Positions 54,147-64,000 of a stretch of DNA of 64,000 bases are shown one piece after another; within the stretch, counting starts at the first letter, position 1, and every line of letters starts with the position of its first letter. The notes below the pieces were generated by a model. It was given only the letters and a program-made list of their open reading frames with translations, searched no databases and was not told the DNA's origin. This DNA comes from Luteimonas sp. RC10 (lineage in GTDB: Bacteria; Pseudomonadota; Gammaproteobacteria; Xanthomonadales; Xanthomonadaceae): assembly GCF_014192745.1 (NCBI RefSeq), contig NZ_JACHYJ010000011.1, positions 25,517 to 89,516 of the forward strand, in the 5' to 3' direction. Both the position numbers and the translations under genes were made by a program.

Positions 54147-54903
54147 CGCATCGGGCTACCGCGGACGGAGAAACTCCAGGACCGGCGATTCTGGCACGAA
54201 GCCGGGACCGGAACGCCCCCGACCGCTTTCACTGGCCCGTTCTCGTTCACGGCGGCGGGCAGGCGCATGAGGCTGGGGCTGGGCGCGGTGCGCGGATGCT
54301 GGGCGCGCCTTCCCGGACCAGGGTCGGTGGCGCCAGGACAAACGTTCGGACGCACTGTGGCGACGGCGATAGGTTGCGAAGCGCATGGAGATCCGCGCTG
54401 CCCCCACCCGGCGCCGATGGCGCCGACCTCCCCCGCAAGCGGGGGAGGGACTCGCAGCGACTGCGCCAGACGCGACGCCCTGCCCTGCATCACTTCCAAC
54501 ACGCGACCCACACGCGGGCGGCGATCTCCCGCAGCGATCGTGTTCGGCCCCTTCCCCCGCACCGCGGGGCATTGCACCCTTCAGGGGTGGAAGGCTGGGA
54601 TGGAGGCGCATTTTGCGGCAAGCCCAAGGCGCCGACCTCCTCGCGGGGAGGGCAGTGAGACCACCGGGCACGCTGTTCCCTTCCGCCGCACGCGAGGCGG
54701 TCGCGCATGCGCGGTCGGCGTCGGATTGGTGTCGGCTATTTGTTTCGGCGCACGCCCGGCCCCGCGCAGCGCGCGGGGCGTTCGCCCCCGCGCGGTCGGC
54801 GTCGGATTAGTGTCGGCTATTTGTTTCGGCGCACGCCCGGCCCCGCGCAGCGCGCGGGGCGTTCGCCAAGCCCGCGCGGCAGTGCCGCGCAAGCGGGCTT
54901 GGC
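54147..54903. other. Repeat-rich gene-free gap between dsbC and xerD
   Basis: No gene is supported in these 757 bp. It holds a perfect palindrome CCTCCCCCGC/GCGGGGGAGG (54427-54448) of the same family as near rnpB, partial palindromes around 54550-54600, and a tandem 81-bp-period repeat (54711-54867). Confidence 0.75.
54711..54867. repeat. Tandem direct repeat, 81-bp period, two copies
   Basis: Units 54711-54786 and 54792-54867 (76 bp each) differ at one base (GGATTGGT versus GGATTAGT). Each contains a GC palindrome CCCCGCGC..GCGCGGGG. Confidence 0.9.
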
Positions 54904-55884
54904 TCACCCCCTAGGATGGTGGGTGGCGTGGAGGCGTTTGAGGTGTTCGCGGGCGACGAGGGTGTAGATCTGGGTCGTCGACAGGGAACTGTGACCGAGC
55001 AGCATCTGCAGTGCGCGCAGGTCGGCGCCATGGTTGAGCAGGTGGGTCGCGAAGCTGTGGCGCAGGCCGTGCGGGCTGATGCGGGCAGGGTCGATGCCTG
55101 CGACCGCCGCATAGCGCTTGACCAGACCCCAGAACTGCTGCCGGGTCAGCGGCAGGCGCCGCGCGGTCAGGAACAGGGGCGTGCCGCCCTGGGCGTCGGC
55201 CGGCAGCGGCTTGCCGCCGGCCAGCACCGGGCGGGCCTCGGCCAGATACCGCTGCAACCAGTGCTGCGCCTCCTCGCCCAGCGGCACCAGGCGGGTGCGC
55301 TCGCCCTTGCCGGTGACCCGCAGTGCGCCCTGGCGCAGATTGACGCCATTGGCCGGCAGACCGGTCAGTTCGCTGACCCGCAGACCGCAGGCGTACATCA
55401 ACTCGAGCATCGTGCGGTCGCGCAGGCCATCGGCGGCGGTCACATCCGGTGCGGCGAGCAAGGCCTCGATCTGCGATTCGCCCAAGGCCTTGGGTAGCGG
55501 GCGCGGCAACTTCGGCGGTTCGAGCAAGGCGGTCGGGTCGTCGGCACGGCCATGCCGGCGCTGCCGGTCCGCGTAGAACGCACGTAGCGCCGACAACAGC
55601 CGCGCGTTGCTGCGCGGCGACCAGCCATGGCGTGTGCGCCATGCCAGGTAGTCGAACAGCGCGGCACGGTCGGCGTTGGCGATACCGCCGTCACGACCAT
55701 CGCGCCAGCGCGCGAGCCCTTCGAGGTCACGCCGGTAGGCCGAACCGGTCTGCGCGGCGATGCCGGTCTGCGCCCAGAACGCGTCGAGAAACCCTTCGAT
55801 CGCAGCGCGGTCATCGTCGCGCAACGGCGGCAGGCCGACCACGAGGGCGCGGCGTTCGGCAGGTGTGGCGGTCGTCGACGTCAT
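54904..55884 (-). CDS. xerD: Tyrosine recombinase XerD
   Basis: XerD (326 residues) resolves chromosome dimers at dif with XerC. The N-terminal SAM-like core-binding domain (about 20-115) precedes the catalytic domain, with Arg in ACGLRVSEL, Lys in [19 protein letters not shown] (His-x-x-Arg), [13 protein letters not shown] (His and nucleophile Tyr). The sequence is closer to XerD than XerC by the [14 protein letters not shown] and HATHHPRG ends. Start: ATG 55884 or 55887. xerD next to dsbC is the usual order in this group. Confidence 0.92.
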   Translation of the reverse strand: MTSTTATPAERRALVVGLPPLRDDDRAAIEGFLDAFWAQTGIAAQTGSAYRRDLEGLARWRDGRDGGIANADRAALFDYLAWRTRHGWSPRSNARLLSALRAFYADRQRRHGRADDPTALLEPPKLPRPLPKALGESQIEALLAAPDVTAADGLRDRTMLELMYACGLRVSELTGLPANGVNLRQGALRVTGKGERTRLVPLGEEAQHWLQRYLAEARPVLAGGKPLPADAQGGTPLFLTARRLPLTRQQFWGLVKRYAAVAGIDPARISPHGLRHSFATHLLNHGADLRALQMLLGHSSLSTTQIYTLVAREHLKRLHATHHPRG

Positions 55885-56007
55885 CATGCGCAGCTTAGAG
55901 CCTGGTCGCCCGGCCCGGCACCGTCGGCCTGGATTGGCGGTCCGCACGTAGACGTCATTGCCGTGCGCCCGCAGCGCAACGCCCGGCGCTGCCGCTATCC
56001 TGTCGCG

Positions 56008-56490
56008 ATGTCCGCATCGCCCTCCCGCCCCGCCCTCCCTGCCCGTCCATTCATTGGCTGGCGGCTGCTGGCGCTGGTCTACGATCTGTGGCCGGCGCTC
56101 GCCTTGTGGCTGCTGCTGTCGGCCCTGTTCACCGCGGGCTATACGTTCGCCGGCCATCACGACCCGCACGAGAACATCGCACCGATGAGCGCACTGCAGT
56201 GGCTGCTGTGGCTGTGCTGCTGGCTGGCGACCGGCGCCTATGCGGTCGTGAGCTGGCGGCACGGCGGCCAGACACTGGGCATGCGGCCCTGGCGCATCCG
56301 CGTGCGCGGGCCCGATGGCGGCCAGCCGACGTCGCGCGCGTTGTGGCTGCGTTTCGCGATCGGGACGGTGTCGCTGCTGGCCGGCGGCCTGGGGTTCTGG
56401 TGGGCCTGGCTCGATCGCGACCGCCTGACCTGGCACGACCGGGCGAGCGGCACGCGGATCGTGCGCGACCCCAAGCGGTCAGCGCGCTAG
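56008..56490 (+). CDS. RDD family membrane protein
   Basis: The 160-residue protein has the RDD pattern: [27 protein letters not shown] (helix 1), a second helix with [40 protein letters not shown], and a third helix before [21 protein letters not shown]. The family is of unknown function, often linked to envelope processes. It is divergent from xerD and convergent with lptG. Confidence 0.88.
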   Translation: MSASPSRPALPARPFIGWRLLALVYDLWPALALWLLLSALFTAGYTFAGHHDPHENIAPMSALQWLLWLCCWLATGAYAVVSWRHGGQTLGMRPWRIRVRGPDGGQPTSRALWLRFAIGTVSLLAGGLGFWWAWLDRDRLTWHDRASGTRIVRDPKRSAR

Positions 56491-56581
56491 AACGACCTGC
56501 GCGAGCCAGTGCACGGCGGGCGCCGCCAAGCACGCCGCACGCCGAAGACTGGCCTTACGACTGAAGTCGGCGCGTAGCCCG

Positions 56582-57691
56582 TCAGGCGCCGCGTCGGCGG
56601 AACAGCAGCCAGGACACCAGCAGCATCACGCTGGGTGGCAGCAGGTAGGCCAGGCGGAAATCGATCCGGTAGACCGCGGCGAACTTCACCACCTGCATCT
56701 GCATGAGCCAGAAGCCGAGCGCGAACACCACGCCGATGAAGAGCCGCTTGCCGGCATTGCCGCTGCGCAACGAGCCGAACGCGAACGGAATCGCCGCCAG
56801 GCACAGCGCGAGCACATTGAGCGGGTAGAACCAGCGCCCCCAGTAATGCTCCTCGAACTCGCCGGCGTCGAGCTGGTTGCGCTTGCGATACTCGATACCC
56901 GCGCGCAGTTCGCTGGCCGGCATGTAGCGCGGCCGCCAGATGCTGCTGGCGCTGGCCGCCAACGTGGAGGCGTCCAGTTGCGAGGCCCAATGCTCCTCGA
57001 GTGCCTCGGTCCGGGTCACTGCGCGCGGCTCGAACCAGGTGCGCTGCACGTCGCGCAGCAGCCAGCCGTCGGCGCCATGCTCGGCAGTCTTGGCGTGCGC
57101 CACCGATTCGAGGCGGCCATCGCTCGCGAACTCGAACAGGCGCACGTCCTGCAACTGGATCCGGCTGCCGCCCGCCTCGGCGACCTCGCTGCCGTTCTGC
57201 GCATTGAGAAAGGTGTCGCCCTCGCGCGCCCACAGGCCAGAGTACCGGCCGACCACCATGTTGTTCGAGCGCTGCGCCGATTTCATGCTGTCGGCACTGC
57301 GCTGGGCCATCGGCCCCAGGGTTTCGCCATTGACCACCATCAGCGCGGTCAGCACCAGCAGCGGCAAGGCGACCGAGACGGCCAGACGCGTCCGCGACAG
57401 GCCCAGCGCGCGCATGGCGATCAGTTCCGACGTCGCGGCCAGTTGCCCAAGTCCCATCAGCGACCCGATCACCGCCGCCGTCGGGAACATCACATAGGCC
57501 CGGCGCGGCAGTGTCTGCAGGATGTAGGCCACCGCCGACATATAGGTGTAATCGCCCTGTCCGACCGCGCCGATCTCGTTGACGCCGGCCATCAGCGCAT
57601 CCAGCCCGACCAGCACCACCCAGGTCGCGAACACCGCGATGGTGACCATGCGGGCGACGTAGAGATCATGGATCCGCACCCACGGCCTCAT
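56582..57691 (-). CDS. lptG: LPS export ABC transporter permease LptG
   Basis: LptG (369 residues) extracts lipopolysaccharide from the inner membrane with LptF and the ATPase LptB. It has six membrane helices (about 15-40, 60-85, 100-120 and three after 280) around a large periplasmic beta-jellyroll (140-265, [15 protein letters not shown]). The MAMR-type coupling segment is [17 protein letters not shown]. Its start overlaps the lptF stop by 4 bp. Confidence 0.93.
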   Translation of the reverse strand: MRPWVRIHDLYVARMVTIAVFATWVVLVGLDALMAGVNEIGAVGQGDYTYMSAVAYILQTLPRRAYVMFPTAAVIGSLMGLGQLAATSELIAMRALGLSRTRLAVSVALPLLVLTALMVVNGETLGPMAQRSADSMKSAQRSNNMVVGRYSGLWAREGDTFLNAQNGSEVAEAGGSRIQLQDVRLFEFASDGRLESVAHAKTAEHGADGWLLRDVQRTWFEPRAVTRTEALEEHWASQLDASTLAASASSIWRPRYMPASELRAGIEYRKRNQLDAGEFEEHYWGRWFYPLNVLALCLAAIPFAFGSLRSGNAGKRLFIGVVFALGFWLMQMQVVKFAAVYRIDFRLAYLLPPSVMLLVSWLLFRRRGA

Positions 57692-58773
57692 CGCGCACGC
57701 CTCCACTTCGGCGCGACCACACGGCCATCGCGGAAGTACAGCCAGGCGCCGAAGCCCAGCAACGGCAGCACCAGCCACCACAAACCCAGGGCGACCGGAA
57801 TCCGGCCCTCGCCGACCCAGTCGGCCCCCAGCATCATCAGATTCATGCCCATGACGTAGGCCAGAAAGCCCATCATCATCCGGCCGTAGCGGGCCTGGCG
57901 CGGCGGACTGCGGGCCAGCGGCACGGCGAGCAGTGCGAAGGCCAGCGCCAACAGCGGCGGCGCCAGCCGGAAATGCAATTGCGCGCGGGCCTCGCGGCGG
58001 TCGTCGCCGAGCAGTGTCAGCGTGGGTTGCAGCGTCGGGTCGTCGGCATCGGCGCCCAGATCGGCCGCCGGCAACCGGATCTCGTTGCTGGCATAGCGCA
58101 TCAGCCGGTAATCGAGCCCGGCATCGAGCGGGCCTTCGACGCGGAAGCCCTCGTCCAGCCGCAGGAAGCGCCCGGCCGCCTCGACGCTCAGCTCGCCGCT
58201 CAGGGCCGTGGTCACGTCCATGCGTCCATCGTCCTGGCGATAGACGAACACCCGACCCAGGCGGCTGCCGTCGTCGGACATCGCGTTGACGTACACCACG
58301 CCGTTGCCGCCGGGGAACTCGACGAACCGGCCGGCCTCCAGCCCCGAGACCAGCAGGCTGCGCTGTCCGGCTTCGATCATCTGCTGCGAGTAGGCGCGGG
58401 CCCACGGCCCCAGCCAGAGCGAGCAAGCGCCGATGAACAGCGTCATCGGCACCACGACCAGCGCCAGCGGCCGCAACAGCCGCACCGGGCCGACCCCGAC
58501 CGAGGTCAGCACCGGCATCTCCGAGTCGCGGTACAGGCGCCCGAACGCCAGCATCAGGCCGAGCATCAGGCCCAGCGGCAGGATCAACGGCAGGTAATTG
58601 ACGACCTGCAGGCCCAACTGGGCCAGCATCAGGCCGGCCGGCACCCGGCCGCGCGCGATGTCGCCGAGCACATCGGCGAACACCCCACCGAGGCTGACGA
58701 TCATCAGCACCACCAGCGCCGCGAAGGTCGCCTGGGCAAATTCGCGGAACAGGTAGCGGTCGAGCTTCGGCAT
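57688..58773 (-). CDS. lptF: LPS export ABC transporter permease LptF
   Basis: LptF (361 residues) has the usual N-terminus [26 protein letters not shown], a coupling region [23 protein letters not shown], a jellyroll domain (about 140-260) and three C-terminal helices. The ATG at 58773 is preferred over upstream in-frame starts because it matches the family. It is divergent from pepA, the conserved pepA/lptFG arrangement. Confidence 0.93.
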   Translation of the reverse strand: MPKLDRYLFREFAQATFAALVVLMIVSLGGVFADVLGDIARGRVPAGLMLAQLGLQVVNYLPLILPLGLMLGLMLAFGRLYRDSEMPVLTSVGVGPVRLLRPLALVVVPMTLFIGACSLWLGPWARAYSQQMIEAGQRSLLVSGLEAGRFVEFPGGNGVVYVNAMSDDGSRLGRVFVYRQDDGRMDVTTALSGELSVEAAGRFLRLDEGFRVEGPLDAGLDYRLMRYASNEIRLPAADLGADADDPTLQPTLTLLGDDRREARAQLHFRLAPPLLALAFALLAVPLARSPPRQARYGRMMMGFLAYVMGMNLMMLGADWVGEGRIPVALGLWWLVLPLLGFGAWLYFRDGRVVAPKWRRAR

Positions 58774-58908
58774 CGGGCGCGGGGGCTTTGCTTTAGACTT
58801 GGGGGTTCGTCCAGCCGCGCCTTCACGACGCATCTGCGATGGCGAGCCTGTCACAGGCCACGCCCGCTGGACCGTGAAGTGTACCGATCACCCCATGGAA
58901 TCTGGTTG

Positions 58909-60390
58909 ATGACCCTCGAATTCTCCCTGAACCGCGACGCGCCCCCCACTTTGTCGAGCGACTGCCTGGTCGTCGGCGTCTTCGCCGACGGTCCGCTGTC
59001 GGGCGCGGCGGCCGCCCTCGACACCGCCAGCGGCGGTCGCCTGTCGGCGCTCGCCCAGCGCGGCGACCTGCCCGGCAAGCCCGGGCGCACCACGCTGCTG
59101 CACGACCTGCCCGGCGTGACCGCACCGCGGGTGCTGGCCGTCGGCCTGGGCGAGCGCGCCAAGTTCGGCGCCCCCCAGTACCTGCGCGCCGTCGGCGATG
59201 CGGTCCGCGCACTCAAGGACGGCACGGTCGCTAACGCGGCACTGGCACTGGCCGACCTCGAGGTCGCCGGCCACGACGCCGCGTGGACGATCCGCCAGGC
59301 GGTGATCGCCGCCGATCACGCTGCCTATCGCTATGTCGCCACGCTGGGCGCGCGCAACAAGAAGCGCGAGCCGGCGAAGCTGACCTCGATCACCATCGTC
59401 GGCGACGACGACCACGCGCTGGCACAGGGCAAGGCGATCGCGGCCGGCGTGAAGTTCGCGCGCGAACTGGGCAACCTGCCGCCGAACGTCTGCAACCCGG
59501 CCTACCTCGCCGAGCAGGCGCGCACGTTTGCCGACCGCTTCGACAAGGCCTCGTGCGAAGTGCTCGACGAAGCGCAGATGGAAGCGCTGGGCATGGGCTC
59601 GCTGCTGGCCGTCGCCCGCGGCTCGGCCAACCGGCCTCGCCTGGTCGTGCTGAGCTGGAAGAACGGTGGCGACGCCAAGCCCTATGTCCTGGTCGGCAAG
59701 GGCATCACCTTCGACACTGGCGGCGTCAACCTCAAGACGCAAGGCGGCATCGAGGAAATGAAGTTCGACATGTGCGGCGCGGCGACGGTCATGGGCACGT
59801 TCGTGTCCGCGGTCGGCCTGGACCTGCCGATCAATCTGCATGTCGTGGTGCCGGCGGTCGAGAACGCGATCGACGGCAACAGCTATCGCCCGTCCGACGT
59901 GATCACCAGCATGTCGGGCAAGACGATCGAGGTCGGCAATACCGACGCCGAGGGCCGACTGATCCTGTGCGACGCGCTGACCTATGCCGAGCGCTTCGAG
60001 CCGGCTGCCCTGGTCGATGTCGCCACGCTGACCGGTGCGTGCATGGTCGCGCTCGGCACGCAGGCCACCGGCCTGATGAGCAAGCACGACGATCTGGCCG
60101 CCGAGCTGCTGGCCGCCGGCGAACACGTCTTCGACCGCGCCTGGCGCCTGCCGCTGTGGGACGAGTACCAGTCGATGCTCGATTCCAACTTCGCCGACGT
60201 CTACAACATCGGCGGACGCTGGGGCGGTGCGATCACGGCCGGCTGCTTCCTCTCGCGCTTCACCGAAGGACAGCGCTGGGCCCACCTGGACATCGCCGGC
60301 AGCGCCAGCGGCAGCGGCAAGATGGCCTACGCCACCGGCCGCCCCGTCGGCCTGCTGTCGCAGTGGTTGCTCGATCGCGCCGCCGCCTGA
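58909..60390 (+). CDS. pepA: Leucyl aminopeptidase
   Basis: PepA (493 residues) is an M17 dizinc/dimanganese aminopeptidase. The catalytic C-domain shows [16 protein letters not shown] (metal-binding Lys and Asp), [13 protein letters not shown], and [14 protein letters not shown] (Asp, Glu and catalytic Arg), plus [15 protein letters not shown]. In other bacteria PepA also binds DNA as a Xer accessory factor; xerD is 3 kb away, but a link is speculative. The stop is immediately followed by a REP-type repeat. Confidence 0.96.
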   Translation: MTLEFSLNRDAPPTLSSDCLVVGVFADGPLSGAAAALDTASGGRLSALAQRGDLPGKPGRTTLLHDLPGVTAPRVLAVGLGERAKFGAPQYLRAVGDAVRALKDGTVANAALALADLEVAGHDAAWTIRQAVIAADHAAYRYVATLGARNKKREPAKLTSITIVGDDDHALAQGKAIAAGVKFARELGNLPPNVCNPAYLAEQARTFADRFDKASCEVLDEAQMEALGMGSLLAVARGSANRPRLVVLSWKNGGDAKPYVLVGKGITFDTGGVNLKTQGGIEEMKFDMCGAATVMGTFVSAVGLDLPINLHVVVPAVENAIDGNSYRPSDVITSMSGKTIEVGNTDAEGRLILCDALTYAERFEPAALVDVATLTGACMVALGTQATGLMSKHDDLAAELLAAGEHVFDRAWRLPLWDEYQSMLDSNFADVYNIGGRWGGAITAGCFLSRFTEGQRWAHLDIAGSASGSGKMAYATGRPVGLLSQWLLDRAAA

Positions 60391-60470
60391 AAACCGGGGT
60401 CAGAGTGCAATTTCGCAAGGCGAAATCTGCACTCTGACCCCGCGTTCGAATTGCACTCTGACCCCGGTTT
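60391..60470. repeat. REP-type inverted repeat, locus 3 (three half-sites)
   Basis: One forward half-site AAACCGGGGTCAGAGTGCAA (60391 on) and two reverse half-sites ending 60442 and 60470 (TTGCACTCTGACCCCGGTTT) share the core seen at 18278 and 38461. The first base follows the pepA stop directly. The hairpin could serve as the pepA 3' end structure. Confidence 0.93.
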
Positions 60471-60521
60471 AGCCCGCTCGCCTGATCCCTGCTCGAGACG
60501 ACCTCTTTCCCTGCCTCTTCC

Positions 60522-60944
60522 ATGCGCGCCGACTTCTATCTGATCGCCAAGCCCCGTTTCCGCGACGAGCCGCTCCGGCTGGTCTGCGAACTGGTACGCA
60601 AGGCCTATGCCGCGCAGCAGTGGACGCTGGTGCTGGCGCGCGACATGGCGCAAGCCGAGATGCTCGACGACATGCTCTGGGATATGGGCGAAGACGACTA
60701 CATCCCGCACCAGATCGCCGGCACCGACGAGGAAGACGACGAGGCGCCGGTACTGATCGCAGCGCCCGACGCCGACACCCCGATGCGCGCGTTGGTCATC
60801 AATCTGCGCGACGCCGCGGTTGATGGCGGCTTCGAACGCGTGCTCGAAGTCGTCCCCGCCGACGACTCGGCCCGCGAACCTCTGCGCGAGCGCTGGCGCC
60901 ACTACAAGGCCGCCGGACTCGAGGTCTCCAAGCACGACATGTGA
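60522..60944 (+). CDS. holC: DNA polymerase III chi subunit
   Basis: HolC (140 residues) links the clamp loader to SSB. The family pattern is present: MRADFYLIAKPRFRDEPLRLVCELVRKAYAAQ, VLARDMAQAEMLDDMLWDMGEDDYIPHQIAG and APVLIAAP. The pepA-holC-valS order is conserved in gammaproteobacteria and supports the call. Confidence 0.93.
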   Translation: MRADFYLIAKPRFRDEPLRLVCELVRKAYAAQQWTLVLARDMAQAEMLDDMLWDMGEDDYIPHQIAGTDEEDDEAPVLIAAPDADTPMRALVINLRDAAVDGGFERVLEVVPADDSAREPLRERWRHYKAAGLEVSKHDM

Positions 60945-61058
60945 GGGGACGGCCGAACACCGCGAACGGCCTCGGCAGTCGAGCCATGCGTCCCGCCCCG
61001 CTCCGGACACCCGCGCTCCCATCCCGTATCACCCATCACGAATCACGGCGCTCCCACC

Positions 61059-63890
<2,832 letters not shown>

Positions 63891-63900
63891 CCACGCAGCG

Positions 63901-64000
63901 CTAGCTGTGTAAAGCCAGCACGTTGTTCACAGGCATCGGAATTCTGGAGATAGGCGGCTTGTAGTCGAGGCTGGCATGCGGACGATGCCAGTTGTAGGTA
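63901..64000 (-). mobile_element. IS481-family transposase, C-terminal 32 codons (rest outside window)
   Basis: On the minus strand the final 100 bases translate to TYNWHRPHASLDYKPP, then ISRIPMPVNNVLALHS and a TAG stop at 63903-63901. YNWHRPHxSLxxKPPISR...NVLxLHS is the typical end of IS481-type DDE transposases with an rve integrase core. Only 10 bp separate it from the valS stop. The inverted terminal repeat cannot be assigned without the other end. Confidence 0.85.

Overview
The window is high-GC DNA, densely packed and mostly operonic. Several features point to the Xanthomonadaceae (Lysobacter, Luteimonas or Xanthomonas relatives). The type II secretion genes run in the Xps order E-F-G-H-I-J-K-L-M-N-D. 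The secretin and DsbC look like lipoproteins. A RibB fused to a degenerate GTP-cyclohydrolase domain sits in a rib cluster with an FMN riboswitch, and rnpB lies next to mraZ. Most of the window is core chromosome; the accessory parts are short repeats, one giant adhesin and the edge of an insertion sequence.

Layout. From 1 to 2.85 kb the division/cell-wall operon mraZ-rsmH-ftsL-ftsI runs leftward (ftsI is cut by the window edge), behind a sigma70 promoter overlapped by MraZ boxes. From 2.85 to 4 kb lie GC-rich palindromic repeats and rnpB. From 4 to 8.2 kb are a lipoprotein hydrolase, rsmI, a short lpoA, yraN and a TlpA-like thioredoxin. From 8.2 to 14.1 kb the riboflavin cluster runs leftward: nrdR, ribD, FMN riboswitch, ribE, ribBX, ribH, nusB, thiL. 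A small membrane protein of unknown function separates nrdR from glyA. From 16 to 23.9 kb are ettA, a nucleotide kinase-like gene, map, pyrF, a DUF3667 membrane protein, pncB and two glycosyltransferases.

From 23.9 to 37.2 kb is the complete Xps type II secretion cluster. It is split between gspF and gspG by a rightward three-gene operon (DUF3649, PepSY membrane protein, DUF3325) behind a probable Fur box. From 37.2 to 38.4 kb are a DUF2242 lipoprotein and a small unknown protein. From 38.6 to 48.8 kb lie a secreted subtilisin-like protease and, upstream of it, a 2682-residue trimeric autotransporter adhesin made of large internally duplicated modules. From 49.3 to 63.9 kb are purL (with an in-frame palindromic repeat), dsbC, a 0.76-kb repeat-rich gap, xerD, an RDD protein, lptG-lptF, pepA, holC and valS. 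The last 100 bases encode the C-terminus of an IS481-type transposase.

How the parts work together. The T2SS would export periplasmic, disulfide-containing proteins such as the S8 protease. DsbC, the TlpA-like protein, LptFG, LpoA, FtsI/FtsL and the adhesin all build or decorate the envelope. Two dispersed repeat families recur: a GGGGTCAGAGT inverted repeat of REP type at three loci tight against stop or start codons, and a CTCCCCCGC/GCGGGGGAG palindrome in two gaps and inside purL.
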